64,000 nt of DNA. Source: Helicobacter suis. Lineage in GTDB: Bacteria; Campylobacterota; Campylobacteria; Campylobacterales; Helicobacteraceae. This document shows, in pieces, positions 46,002-54,971 of the stretch. Position 1 is the stretch's first letter; each line of letters opens with the position of its first letter. The stretch lies in contig NZ_CABIKE010000002.1 in NCBI RefSeq assembly GCF_902196135.1, positions 124,001-188,000 of the forward strand, in the 5' to 3' direction. Position numbers and translations under genes: made by a program. Under the pieces are notes generated by a model. That model saw nothing but the letters and a program-made list of their open reading frames with translations. It did not search any database and was not told the DNA's origin.

Positions 46002-46078
46002 TGGTGTCCTTGGCGGGATTTGAACCCACGGCCTTACGATTAGGAATCATACGCTCTATCCAACTGAGCTACAAGGAC
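46002..46078 (-). tRNA. tRNA-Arg (anticodon CCT)
   Basis: 77 bases with encoded CCA. Acceptor GTCCTTG/CAAGGAC, D stem GCTC/GAGC, anticodon stem TATGA/TCGTA with loop TTCCTAA (anticodon CCT, reads AGG), T stem GTGGG/CCCGC with TTCGAAT. All stems pair. It lies between hup and hefA. Confidence 0.97.
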
Positions 46079-46145
46079 CCTTCATAAGACTAACCAAATG
46101 GCCTAAAGCTGTAGAAAGCACAACTCTAGGGGATAAAACTTAAAT

Positions 46146-46463
46146 TTACTTCTTCTTACTAGACTTTGTACTCCTGCTAGATTTTTCAGAAGATACGATG
46201 TCCTTTAAGACTTTGCCGGGTTTAAATTTGGGCACCATCTTATCTTTAGTCATGTAAGTTTTATCACTCCCGGGTACTTTCCCACTCTTGCCCTTTTGTA
46301 AAGCCACTTCAAATTTACCAAACCCTACTAACTCCACGCTTTCATGGGTGCTAAGGGCCTTTTGTACGGCTCTAACAAACCCATCTAGGGCAAATTCTGC
46401 ATCTTTTCTGCTATCAAAGGACCCTGCCTCTTTCATCAATTCTACAAACTCTGCTTTTTTCAT
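46146..46463 (-). CDS. hup: Histone-like DNA-binding protein HU
   Basis: A 105-residue nucleoid protein: N-terminal helices (MKKAEFVELMKEAGSFDSRK), the beta-arm region (VELVGFGKFEVALQKGKSGK, VPGSDKTYMTKDKMVPKFKP) and a Ser/Lys-rich tail (SSEKSSRSTKSSKKK) longer than classic 90-residue HU. The arm carries the substitution of the usual RxGRNP by KVPGSDK, as in Helicobacter HU. Single-gene unit with its own promoter. Confidence 0.93.
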   Translation of the reverse strand: MKKAEFVELMKEAGSFDSRKDAEFALDGFVRAVQKALSTHESVELVGFGKFEVALQKGKSGKVPGSDKTYMTKDKMVPKFKPGKVLKDIVSSEKSSRSTKSSKKK

Positions 46464-46508
46464 TCATAATCCTTTCAAGTTGTTCTATATTGGGTGCAAG
46501 GAGGGGGC

Positions 46509-46514
46509 ATTATA
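46509..46514 (-). promoter_or_regulatory. -10 box (TATAAT) of hup
   Basis: Minus-strand GTAGTATAATGCCC, 46 bases before the hup ATG, a perfect -10 element. Confidence 0.6.
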
Positions 46515-46641
46515 CTACAAAAACCCAAAAAACCTATAAATCTAAGCTAATCCACACTCCATTTAAAATTGAGAACATAAATTACACCTCTACCTATTAA
46601 GAATAGGCACAGGCTTAAGAGCCCTACAAGCTAGCTATTTG

Positions 46642-46650
46642 TATGATAAT
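46642..46650 (+). promoter_or_regulatory. -10 region of gap-pgk-corA (candidate)
   Basis: TATGATAAT lies 27 bases before the gap start codon and fits a -10 element in this AT-rich intergenic gap. Confidence 0.4.
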
Positions 46651-46676
46651 TTTTAGTTAAATTACAAGGGGCGTTA

Positions 46677-47672
46677 TTGTTACAAGTGGCCATCAACGGG
46701 ACAGGTCGGATTGGTTTATGTGTGAGTCGCATCCTCGGGGCGCGTACAGATGTAGAATTAGTCGCTATCAATTCTACCTGCGATACCCCAACTTTAATCC
46801 ACCTTTTGCGTTTTGACTCTTTGCACAGACCCTCACTACCTATAGAAATGCTAGATACAGATTATATACGCATTGGAAGCCAACAGGTGCGTGTTTTGCA
46901 TGAAAGAGATCCGTCTAAACTTAACTTTAACCCCGCTACCCTTGTTTTAGAATGCACGGGGAAGTTTAACGATCTAGAACTTTCTAAAATCCATCTTAAA
47001 AATGGGGTTAAACAAGTGATTATCTCTGCTCCGGCTAAGAATACGCCTACCTTTGTTTATGGAGTTAACCATGCAAATTACACCGGCGAATCTGTTATCT
47101 CTAATGCCTCTTGTACCACTAACGCCCTCGCGCCTCTCTTGCATGTTTTAGATAGCCAATTTGGCATAGAACATGCCCTCATGACCACGATTCATAGCTA
47201 CACTAACGATCAAAATCTACTAGATTCTAAACATAAAGACCTACGCCGTGCCCGCGCTGCAGCGCTTAATATTATCCCAACCACCACAGGGGTACAAAAG
47301 GCTATTGCTTTAATTTTACCCCACCTTAAAGATAAGATCAGCGGTTTAGCCTTGCGTGTGCCTACTCCGGATGTAAGCCTTGTAGATTTAAGTTTTGATA
47401 CCCGCCTAGATTTAGATTTAGAAACTCTACATGCCTGTTTGCAAGAGGCTGCTCAAGGCTATTTAAAAGGTATTTTAGGCATTGATTCAGATAAACGGGT
47501 TTCTAGCGATTTTATCGGCTCAGCTTTGAGTGCTATCTATATTCCCGATCAAAGTTTAGTTTTAGGAAAACATCATGGCAAAATTCTAGCTTGGTATGAT
47601 AACGAAATGGGCTATAGCCATAGATTGGTAGATTTAGCCTTGTATATTCATTCTAAAGGAAGCGCATGCTAG
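46677..47672 (+). CDS. gap: Glyceraldehyde-3-phosphate dehydrogenase
   Basis: A 331-residue GAPDH with Rossmann motif AINGTGRIGLCVSRIL, catalytic Cys in SNASCTTNALAPLL, HSYTNDQNLLDSKHKDLRRA and WYDNEMGYSHR. Start is TTG with aagggg about 6 bases upstream; no in-frame ATG near the conserved N-terminus. Followed by pgk with a 7-base overlap and corA, the same order as H. pylori. Probably gluconeogenic in Helicobacter. Confidence 0.96.
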   Translation: MLQVAINGTGRIGLCVSRILGARTDVELVAINSTCDTPTLIHLLRFDSLHRPSLPIEMLDTDYIRIGSQQVRVLHERDPSKLNFNPATLVLECTGKFNDLELSKIHLKNGVKQVIISAPAKNTPTFVYGVNHANYTGESVISNASCTTNALAPLLHVLDSQFGIEHALMTTIHSYTNDQNLLDSKHKDLRRARAAALNIIPTTTGVQKAIALILPHLKDKISGLALRVPTPDVSLVDLSFDTRLDLDLETLHACLQEAAQGYLKGILGIDSDKRVSSDFIGSALSAIYIPDQSLVLGKHHGKILAWYDNEMGYSHRLVDLALYIHSKGSAC

Positions 47673-48883
47673 CTGGTATTAAGAAAATGCAAGAAGTGCT
47701 AGGGATTCAAGATGTGGATTTACAGGATAAAAGGGTGCTTATCCGCGTAGATTTTAATGTCCCTCTGGATAAAAACCTAAACATCACCGAAGATACAAGA
47801 ATGCGCGAGAGTATCCCCACGATCAACTATTGCATGGATAATGGGGTAAAATCAGTTGTTTTAGTAGGGCATCTAGGACGCCCTGAGGCTAAGGTAGAAG
47901 GACAAAAAGAGGAGAGGTTTTCCTTTAGCCACCTACTTAAACGACTCGAACGGCTTTTAAATAAGGAAGTGTTATTTGCCAATTCACCCAAAGAGGCTAA
48001 GCAACTCTTAGAGACTCAAGATCACCCTATTATCTTAGTGGAGAATCTGCGTTTTTATAAAGGCGAAAAGAATAACGATCCGGCCTTTGCTAAGGAATTA
48101 GCCGCTTTGTGTGATATTTATGTTAACGACGCCTTTGGTACAAGCCATCGCAAACACGCTAGTACTTATGGCATCGCTGCCTTTGTGCCCCTTAAAGTAG
48201 CCGGCTTTTTACTTAAAAAAGAGATCAATTCCTTTGCTAAGGCTTTGGCTAATCCTTTAAGACCTGTGCTTTTGATCGTAGGCGGGGCTAAGGTGAGCTC
48301 TAAACTCACCCTTTTACACAACATTTTAGAGCGGGTGGATAAGATCATCATCGGTGGGGCGATGAGCAATACTTTTTTAAAGGCGCTGGGGTATGATATG
48401 CAGGCCTCGTTAGTGGAGGAGGATTTAATTAATGAAGCTTTAGGGGTTTTAAAGAAGGCAAAAGAGCGGGGTGTACGAGTTTATTTGCCCGTAGATGTGG
48501 TGAGTAGCCCGCATTTAGAACACACCGATCAGGTACAAATCACCCCCGCGCAAGATATTGCGCTTAATCATATGGTTGTAGATATAGGCCCTGCTACTTC
48601 TAAACTCTTTTCTTTGGTGATCCAACAAAGCCAAACCATTATTTGGAATGGCCCACTTGGGGTTTATGAAGTACCGCTTTTTAGTAGAGGGTCTTTTCAA
48701 ATCGCCCATAGCATTTCTAATACCTACGCCTATTCTTTAATAGGTGGGGGCGATACGATTGATGTTTTAACCCGTGCGGGTTATAAAGATAGCGTGAGTT
48801 TTATCTCTACCGGTGGGGGGGCAAGTTTGGAACTTTTAGAAGGCAAAATTTTAGTTGCCTTTGAGGTGCTTGATCGCAAATAG
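47666..48883 (+). CDS. pgk: Phosphoglycerate kinase
   Basis: A 405-residue enzyme of glycolysis/gluconeogenesis. Motifs: KRVLIRVDFNVPLDKNLNIT, VVLVGHLGRPEAK, NDAFGTSHRKHASTYG, VGGAKVSSKLTLLHNILER and the C-terminal SLIGGGDTIDVLTRAG and STGGGASLELLEGK. ATG at 47666 has aagga about 5 bases upstream and overlaps the gap stop. corA follows after 9 bases. Confidence 0.97.
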   Translation: MLAGIKKMQEVLGIQDVDLQDKRVLIRVDFNVPLDKNLNITEDTRMRESIPTINYCMDNGVKSVVLVGHLGRPEAKVEGQKEERFSFSHLLKRLERLLNKEVLFANSPKEAKQLLETQDHPIILVENLRFYKGEKNNDPAFAKELAALCDIYVNDAFGTSHRKHASTYGIAAFVPLKVAGFLLKKEINSFAKALANPLRPVLLIVGGAKVSSKLTLLHNILERVDKIIIGGAMSNTFLKALGYDMQASLVEEDLINEALGVLKKAKERGVRVYLPVDVVSSPHLEHTDQVQITPAQDIALNHMVVDIGPATSKLFSLVIQQSQTIIWNGPLGVYEVPLFSRGSFQIAHSISNTYAYSLIGGGDTIDVLTRAGYKDSVSFISTGGGASLELLEGKILVAFEVLDRK

Positions 48884-48892
48884 GAGGCGGAC

Positions 48893-49852
48893 ATGGTTAA
48901 TGTCTTTGCTAGAAACAATAATTTAGTAGAAGTCCATGTCTTTAGCAGTTTTGCTACTCTCTCTTTGGAAGAAAATAATATTTTATGGTTTGAACTCATC
49001 AACCCCACCCAAGCAGAATTAGAGTGCATCATCCAAAATTACTCTTTACATATTTATAACCGCAAAGGTTTAGAAAAAAGCACCATGACTAAGTACTGGG
49101 AAAACAGCACTTCTATCATGATCAACACCTTTTTTATCCACAAAGATAACCCCCTAGCCTTCCACACAGAGGCCATTACCTACCTGCTAGCCGAAAATAT
49201 TGTATTTACAATCTATGAGGGTAGTTTGCCCATTTTTGAAGATGTACAAAAACGCATTTTAGCTAGCCCTAAAAAGTTTCAAGACGGGTTTGATATTCTG
49301 GCTAAGATTTTAGAACTTTACTTTGAAAAAGGGGCGGATTGTTTAGAGGAGGTAAATCGCGAGACTAGCGCTTTACGCAAACACATTGTTTTAGAGCAGG
49401 AGGAACTTAACCACGAGGATATTTTAATCACCCTCTCCTTTTTGCAAGAATTTACTATGGAACTACGCGACTCACTCTTTGATAAACGGCGCATCATCAC
49501 CACTTTACTTAAGAGTAACAAAGTAGATAGCGAGACGAAAAAAGACTTTACTATCATCTTGAAAGATTTTAACTCTTTGGTGGACTTTAGCACGGCTAAT
49601 TTGAATGCCTTAGATAATATCCAAAACCTCTTCACTTCACAGGTTAATGTAGAGCAAAATAAAATCATTAAGCTCTTTACAGTGGCTACTATGGCGATGA
49701 TGCCCCCTACTCTAATTGGCACGATTTATGGGATGAATTTTGAGGTGATGCCAGAGTTACGCTGGGAATTTGGCTATCCTATGGCGATTGTGGCGATGGT
49801 GATCTCTACGATATTGCCCATTCTTTACTTTAAAAAGAAAGGTTGGCTATAG
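48893..49852 (+). CDS. corA: CorA-type magnesium/cobalt transporter
   Basis: A 319-residue protein with the large cytoplasmic alpha/beta and helical funnel, then two C-terminal membrane helices and the signature GMN (IGTIYGMNFEVMPE) between them. The N-terminus MVNVFARNNN and ENNILWFELINPTQAELECI match Helicobacter CorA. Third in gap-pgk-corA. It overlaps the convergent gene by 6 bases. Confidence 0.94.
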   Translation: MVNVFARNNNLVEVHVFSSFATLSLEENNILWFELINPTQAELECIIQNYSLHIYNRKGLEKSTMTKYWENSTSIMINTFFIHKDNPLAFHTEAITYLLAENIVFTIYEGSLPIFEDVQKRILASPKKFQDGFDILAKILELYFEKGADCLEEVNRETSALRKHIVLEQEELNHEDILITLSFLQEFTMELRDSLFDKRRIITTLLKSNKVDSETKKDFTIILKDFNSLVDFSTANLNALDNIQNLFTSQVNVEQNKIIKLFTVATMAMMPPTLIGTIYGMNFEVMPELRWEFGYPMAIVAMVISTILPILYFKKKGWL

Positions 49853-50380
49853 CGATTCTATCATCAAAAGAGCTAGCACCACACAACCTAAAATAAAGGC
49901 GGTAACAATCCCTTTTAAGTTTTTGTATTTTAAAGCCATTAAAAGCCCGCTGGCATAAAATAAACATAAAAACACCCCAAAGGCAAAGCCAAAAACCACA
50001 AGAGCTTTACCCGCCCTACCCTTATGGATTTGCATAAGTACTCCTAAAAAATTGCGCTTAATGCTTGTAATGGTACTGGTATTGCCTTGAGAACTTAAAT
50101 TGATCTCATAGCCAGCCGTGCCAATAATTAAAGCCCCTCTGCGCTTTCTAGGCTCAATTTTAGAGGGCAGGGGGATTTTATTTTGTTTTAGAAAATTAAG
50201 CAGAAAATCTAATTCTTGTTTAGCAGAAACAAAGGGTACTTGCCACTTTTTAATCTCCGCCCCACTCTCTGACTTGATACCTAAAAAGAAAGCAAGCCCA
50301 CTGATGACAAATAGCAAAGCCATAGGCAAAAAAAACATACTGGCATGTATATGAAAAAAACGCGCCCATTTAGTACTCAT
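49847..50380 (-). CDS. PepSY-associated membrane protein
   Basis: A 177-residue protein with an N-terminal membrane helix preceded by His (WARFFHIHASMFFLPMALLF), a periplasmic PepSY-like domain (about 45-120) and two C-terminal helices (ALVVFGFAFGVFLCLFYASG and TAFILGCVVLALLMI), with HKGRAG before the helix. The arrangement resembles PepSY_TM proteins linked to iron or redox functions. Its start overlaps the stop of the upstream synthetase gene by 4 bases, so they are co-transcribed. Confidence 0.7.
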   Translation of the reverse strand: MSTKWARFFHIHASMFFLPMALLFVISGLAFFLGIKSESGAEIKKWQVPFVSAKQELDFLLNFLKQNKIPLPSKIEPRKRRGALIIGTAGYEINLSSQGNTSTITSIKRNFLGVLMQIHKGRAGKALVVFGFAFGVFLCLFYASGLLMALKYKNLKGIVTAFILGCVVLALLMIESL

Positions 50381-51546
50381 AAAATAATATGGCTCACAAA
50401 CTTAGAAAAATTATCCATCACCAACCCGCCTTTTCTAAAGCCAAGCCCGCAAGGTTCAAAAGCATAAAAAACATTGGGTTGGTAATATTCTTGTCCGGCT
50501 TTATTTAGCTCGTAGTACTCTTGATACACGGGTTTATGGTTGCCATAAGCCCCCTCGCTTTTGTGTAGTACCTGCAAATTTGCATCTAAGATTTCTACAT
50601 TAGCCCCCTCTCTACCAAAGGCAACTTTTTTAACCTGTTTTTTATGCAAAGGTTCATAGCTAGCCTCTAGTAATAAAGGGTGGTTAGGGTAGCGATCCCA
50701 AAGCAGTTTTAAAAAGCGTTTGCTTTGGAAGAGCAAAGTATAAGCGGGGTTTAAAAAAATCGCCTTTTGATTTTCCATAATGCTTTGCATGAGCATGGCT
50801 AATTCCGGCTCATCAATGGCGATATTTTCCCAAGGCACTAATTTAAACAAAAACTCGTAATTCACTCCCTCAAAAAACACCCCCTCAGTGGCGTTAAATT
50901 GCACCAAATCCATATAAGTAAACTGGGTTTGAAACCCGGCAGTCCTAGCCGCATCCTCTAAAAACTTAACGGTGCGCTCCTCCTCGCTACTACCTTGTAT
51001 ACTAGAAAAAAGGATCTTCCAGCCCTCATACATGGATTCAAAACCGCTAGTATCCTCGCCTAAAGTAACCAATCGTTTAAAATTTTGTACCAAAGCCTCA
51101 TGGATATTATTAAACTGCAAATCCTCATTATAGCCATTGTGTTTGAGTAAAGCCCATTGCACCACCGCGCTTTCATATAGCATAGTTGGGGTATCGGCGT
51201 TAAACTCAAGTAATTTAATAGGTTTGCCATCTAATCCCCCCGCTAGATCAAAGCGTCCATAAATATGCCAGTGAATATCATCTTCCCAGCTTTGTCTAAT
51301 CAAAGGCACGATGCTATTTGGAATATCTAGCTCAAAAAAGCGCTCTTGATCAATGACCATTTGAGCCGTCTCTACAAACATGTTATAGAGCTCCTCGCAA
51401 GCTTCATAGTAGGCATCTGCTTCTTTTTGGCTAATACTAATTAAATCATTGCTGATATAAGGGCTTTTATCCGGATCTGTATGCCAATCAAGCCCAATTT
51501 CTTCTAAAACTTCTTGGGTGAGAGGTTCTAAAGTTTTAATGCGCAT
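50377..51546 (-). CDS. Glutathionylspermidine synthase-family ATP-grasp protein
   Basis: A 389-residue protein of the GSP_synth family: LIRQSWEDDIHWHIYGRFDL, LLEFNADTPTMLYESAVVQW, WKILFSSIQGSSEEERTVKF, VKKVAFGREGANVEILDANL and VFYAFEPCGLGFRKGGLVMD. In E. coli-type enzymes this domain joins glutathione to spermidine, but Helicobacter lacks glutathione, so the substrate here is unknown; a peptide ligase role is likely. H. pylori has the same gene beside the UPF0323 lipoprotein. Lies 14 bases after it. Confidence 0.85.
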   Translation of the reverse strand: MRIKTLEPLTQEVLEEIGLDWHTDPDKSPYISNDLISISQKEADAYYEACEELYNMFVETAQMVIDQERFFELDIPNSIVPLIRQSWEDDIHWHIYGRFDLAGGLDGKPIKLLEFNADTPTMLYESAVVQWALLKHNGYNEDLQFNNIHEALVQNFKRLVTLGEDTSGFESMYEGWKILFSSIQGSSEEERTVKFLEDAARTAGFQTQFTYMDLVQFNATEGVFFEGVNYEFLFKLVPWENIAIDEPELAMLMQSIMENQKAIFLNPAYTLLFQSKRFLKLLWDRYPNHPLLLEASYEPLHKKQVKKVAFGREGANVEILDANLQVLHKSEGAYGNHKPVYQEYYELNKAGQEYYQPNVFYAFEPCGLGFRKGGLVMDNFSKFVSHIIL

Positions 51547-51560
51547 GGGTATCCTTTCTC

Positions 51561-52322
51561 TTAAGAAATAGCGCTAGAATGGCTATGTGAGCCAAAAAAG
51601 CCACTGCGGTTTTGTGAGGGGCTTTGTGAAGGGCTAGTATGTGAAGGGCTAGTGCTATGTGTGCTTTGGGGCGCAGCAGAAGGTGTAGTGGAGGGAGTAT
51701 GCGGGCTAGAGCTAGCAGGAGTGCTAGTACTAGGGCTTTGGTTAAAAAATCCGCTACGATTTGTTGAAGGCGCAATTGCATTTGGGCTTCTTCCAAAACT
51801 ATTTTGGCTGCGTTGGTAGGCCTGTGGAGAGGTGTAATTTCTCTGTGCATTTTGGTTGTAATTAGGGTTGTTAAATAACTTATTACCAATATAACTCCCT
51901 AAAATAGCCCCCGCTGCAGAGCCTAGAATTGCCGCGCCTATACCAAGCCCTGAGCCTCCTCCCTCACTAGGGGGTTTAGTTAGCTGGCTATTGCCCTTAT
52001 CAATTTTAACCTCCTCCTCTTTGATAAACTTTTGAATCTCCTCATCGCTAAGCATCCTCTCTTTGCCCTGCAAATCCCGCACTACAACGCGCGTTTTATC
52101 GCTAGGATACTCCTCAGCCACTTTATAACTCTTATCTGCCTGCTCTTGTAAAATCACAAACGCGCCTTTTTTAATAGGCGTGGTGTTGCTTGTTTTTTCG
52201 GTTGGCTTTTCTTTTTCTTGGGTGTTATCTGAACCTTTACAACCCACCAAAGCCACAACAACCACAGCGCTTAGCCCCCCGACAATAGCATAATCTGAAA
52301 TTTTCCTAAAGGGTTTTTGCAT
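51561..52322 (-). CDS. UPF0323 family lipoprotein
   Basis: A 253-residue lipoprotein: signal with lipobox VALVGC (Cys at about 28), a domain containing [20 protein letters not shown] and [20 protein letters not shown], a glycine-rich membrane-like stretch ([20 protein letters not shown]) and a Ser/Pro/Thr/His-rich C-terminal tail. It corresponds to H. pylori HP0232. The tail is low-complexity and may vary between strains. Operon with the two downstream minus-strand genes. Confidence 0.86.
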   Translation of the reverse strand: MQKPFRKISDYAIVGGLSAVVVVALVGCKGSDNTQEKEKPTEKTSNTTPIKKGAFVILQEQADKSYKVAEEYPSDKTRVVVRDLQGKERMLSDEEIQKFIKEEEVKIDKGNSQLTKPPSEGGGSGLGIGAAILGSAAGAILGSYIGNKLFNNPNYNQNAQRNYTSPQAYQRSQNSFGRSPNAIAPSTNRSGFFNQSPSTSTPASSSPHTPSTTPSAAPQSTHSTSPSHTSPSQSPSQNRSGFFGSHSHSSAIS

Positions 52323-52385
52323 GGAATATCCTTAGTTAAATAAAACCCCATGATAGCATGTTTGTATAAAACTAAGGAATTTTTA

Positions 52386-52970
52386 ATGATCTTAGGCATA
52401 GATGAGGCGGGGCGGGGGTGTTTGTGTGGATCGCTATTTGTAGCGGGGGTGGGCTGCACAGCAGAAATAGCCGCTTTTTTTAATAAGCAAGGGCTTAAAG
52501 AGAGCAAACAGCTAAAGCGAGAAAAGCGCTTTGAGTTTGCAAAACAGATTCAAGAACACAGAGAGGTTTTAAGCCTTGTGGTGGCTAAGAGTGCGTTAGA
52601 AATTGATAATAGGGGTTTAAGTGTGTGCATGCAAGAGGCCATTACACAGCTTGTTTTACATTTCCCCTACATTTTACATGTAAAACTAGATGGCAACACA
52701 CTTTTTCATCTCCAATTTAGCCACCTAAGATGCTTTGAGGCAATCATTAAGGGCGATTGTCAAATTACCCAAATTGCTATGGCCTCTATTTTAGCTAAGA
52801 CTGCTAAAGATAAGGAAATGCTAGCCTTAGATCAATCTTATCCGGCCTATGGCTTTATACGGCATTGTGGTTATGGCACTCAAGAACACCGCAAAGCTAT
52901 TACACATTTAGGCTATTTAAAAGAACACCGCAAGAGTTTCAAACTAAAGCCACTTATAAATAGAAACTAA
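52386..52970 (+). CDS. rnhB: Ribonuclease HII
   Basis: Removes RNA from RNA-DNA hybrids. From ATG 52386 (aagga 7 bases upstream) it has 194 residues and begins MILGIDEAGRG with the first active-site Asp-Glu; others are in VKLDGNT and KGDCQITQIAMASILAKTAK. A longer frame from 52350 has no family sequence. The last 27 bases overlap the convergent permease gene. Confidence 0.95.
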   Translation: MILGIDEAGRGCLCGSLFVAGVGCTAEIAAFFNKQGLKESKQLKREKRFEFAKQIQEHREVLSLVVAKSALEIDNRGLSVCMQEAITQLVLHFPYILHVKLDGNTLFHLQFSHLRCFEAIIKGDCQITQIAMASILAKTAKDKEMLALDQSYPAYGFIRHCGYGTQEHRKAITHLGYLKEHRKSFKLKPLINRN

Positions 52971-53702
52971 AATAGAGAGGGTGTAAACAGAGATGAGTAA
53001 TCGCCTATGCCAGATAGAGGGTATTAAAGGAACAATCCTAACCCCAAGCATCACCCCTAAAACACTCCCCACCCCCACCAAAAGCCCCCAGCGCATGTTT
53101 TGTAAATGCAACAAACCCTGATGGCTTAATGAAAAAACCCCGCTAACAGAGGAGAAAACCACAAAAAATAAACTCAAAGGTACGCTTTGTTTGGGGCTTA
53201 AATTTAAATAGCGCGAAAGAAGCGGGACCATTAAAACCCCCCCGCCAATGCCAAGACTAATAGCAAAAATCCCGGTGAGTGCTCCGATCCAAAGGAGGTT
53301 GAATTTATCCTTGTTGGTTAAATCTTGTAATTGACTCTCTTGAGAATCTTGTGATGATCCTAAAATAAAGCGCAGGAGTGAGTAAAGAGTAACAAGAATA
53401 AAAAGGCCTAAAAGGATTTTGTGGGGGATATGGGTTAAAATCAAACCGCTAAAGCTTGAGCCAATGAGTCCGCCAAGCCCTACATAAAGCCCAACCGACA
53501 TATTTAAAAGCCCCTTTTTAAAATTAGCCACACTCCCCACTACAGAAGAAAGAGCCATTTGTAAAACAGAAATCCCTACAGCGCTTGCATACGAGTGGCC
53601 TAAAAACAGCATTGTTGGTACAATTACCATTCCTCCGCCAATGCCAAAAAATCCGGATAACACGCCTGTAAAAATCCCAATTAGTAAAAATAAAAGAGAC
53701 AT
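52944..53702 (-). CDS. TauE/SafE-family membrane permease
   Basis: A 252-residue protein with about eight membrane helices and the duplicated TauE/SafE motif: first half GVLSGFFGIGGGMVIVPTML, second half GIFAISLGIGGGVLMVPLLS. Family members export sulfonates, sulfoacetate or other organic anions; the substrate here is unknown. Single gene, convergent with rnhB and divergent from rodA. Confidence 0.88.
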   Translation of the reverse strand: MSLLFLLIGIFTGVLSGFFGIGGGMVIVPTMLFLGHSYASAVGISVLQMALSSVVGSVANFKKGLLNMSVGLYVGLGGLIGSSFSGLILTHIPHKILLGLFILVTLYSLLRFILGSSQDSQESQLQDLTNKDKFNLLWIGALTGIFAISLGIGGGVLMVPLLSRYLNLSPKQSVPLSLFFVVFSSVSGVFSLSHQGLLHLQNMRWGLLVGVGSVLGVMLGVRIVPLIPSIWHRRLLISVYTLSILVSIYKWL

Positions 53703-53780
53703 AATGATTAACCCTTTTGCTATTGTAGTCTTATTACTACTTGCATGTTAAAATGATTTATCCTAGTTAAAAGCTAATTA

Positions 53781-54914
53781 ATGATTAATCGTAAAGTTTT
53801 CATGCACTTTGATTTTTTGCTTTTGTTTTTTATTCTCCCTCTTATGGGCTTGTCTTTTTTCCTAGTTTATGAAATCAATACAGCCCTAAGTCTTAAACAA
53901 GCCATTTACTTCGTGGTGGCTTTTGTTGTGTTTTGGGCGATTTTTTTTATCCCTTTTAGACAACTTGATCGCCTCTTTTATCTCTTTTACTGGTTTTGTA
54001 TTTTCTTATTACTACTTGTAAATGTAGTCGGCTCTGTCAAGCTAGGGGCACAGCGTTGGCTAACTATTCCGATTATCTCTTTATCTTTACAACCCAGTGA
54101 ACCGGTAAAAATTGCTATTTTACTGCTTTTAGCCCATTTAATTAGCACAAATCCTATTCCACCTAGTGGTTATGGGTGGAAGATGTTTGGCAAATTAAGT
54201 TTTTATATTTTATTACCTGTCATTTTAATTTTAAAACAACCGGATTTGGGTACGGCTCTTGTGATTTTGATGATGGGTTTTGGGGTACTTTTTTTAGTAG
54301 GGGTTCACCCTAAAATTTGGATCACCCTAGCCCTTTTTTTCACTATCGCCTCCCCTCTTATTTATAGCTCTTTGCATGATTACCAAAAAAAGCGCCTCCA
54401 TGATTTTATTGCTGAAAAGCCTAATTACCATGTGCGCCAATCTATCATCGCCATTGGTTCGGGTGGGTTACTAGGCAAATCTAAAGAACAATCCACCCAA
54501 GCTAAATTAAAGTTTCTGCCCATTGCTACTAGCGATTTTATTTTTGCCTATTTTGTAGAAAGATTTGGCTTTTTGGGTGCTTTTATACTTCTAGCTTTCT
54601 ACATGGGTTTTATCTTGCATTTTTTATCCTATTTTGGCAGCGATCCTAAGGATCGATTTTTACAGACCATTGCCGGAGGGATTGCGGTTTTACTTTTTGT
54701 CTATACAAGCATTGATATTGCCATGACTTTAGGTTTAGCCCCCGTAGTAGGCCTACCCCTCCCGCTTTTAAGTTATGGGGGGAGTAGTTTTATTACCTTT
54801 ATTGCCCTCTTTGCTGTCTTTGAAAATCTCCTTGCTTTTAAATTTGGTTTTGGTTATAATCGCCCTCTTAGGCGTGGATTCTTAGCTCAGTTGGTCAGAG
54901 CATTCGGCTCATAA
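53781..54914 (+). CDS. rodA: RodA/FtsW-family peptidoglycan polymerase
   Basis: SEDS-family glycosyltransferase for lateral wall growth. The 377-residue protein has about ten membrane helices and family motifs: GAQRWLTIPIISLSLQPSEP, LKQPDLGTALVILMMG, AIGSGGLLGKSKEQSTQAKL, FIFAYFVERFGFLGAF and VGLPLPLLSYGGSSFI. Length and motif set suggest RodA rather than FtsW. The reading frame runs into the downstream tRNA gene: residues 366-377 (GFLAQLVRAFGS) and the TAA stop at 54912 are encoded by tRNA-Met sequence. Confidence 0.92.
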   Translation: MINRKVFMHFDFLLLFFILPLMGLSFFLVYEINTALSLKQAIYFVVAFVVFWAIFFIPFRQLDRLFYLFYWFCIFLLLLVNVVGSVKLGAQRWLTIPIISLSLQPSEPVKIAILLLLAHLISTNPIPPSGYGWKMFGKLSFYILLPVILILKQPDLGTALVILMMGFGVLFLVGVHPKIWITLALFFTIASPLIYSSLHDYQKKRLHDFIAEKPNYHVRQSIIAIGSGGLLGKSKEQSTQAKLKFLPIATSDFIFAYFVERFGFLGAFILLAFYMGFILHFLSYFGSDPKDRFLQTIAGGIAVLLFVYTSIDIAMTLGLAPVVGLPLPLLSYGGSSFITFIALFAVFENLLAFKFGFGYNRPLRRGFLAQLVRAFGS

Positions 54915-54952
54915 CCGATTGGTCGTAGGTTCGAACCCTACAGAATCCACCA
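54876..54952 (+). tRNA. tRNA-Met (anticodon CAT, elongator type)
   Basis: 77 bases with encoded CCA. Acceptor GGATTCT/AGAATCC, D stem GCTC/GAGC, loop CTCATAA with anticodon CAT, T stem GTAGG/CCTAC. The outermost anticodon-stem pair is T-T. The fully paired acceptor fits an elongator rather than an initiator tRNA. Its first 39 bases are shared with the end of rodA. Confidence 0.96.
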
Positions 54953-54971
54953 CTTTTGGTATAATTTTCCT

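Noticed and set aside
50118-50354. Plus-strand frame antisense to the PepSY-like gene
   Set aside because: No ribosome site and the minus-strand gene has coherent membrane topology.
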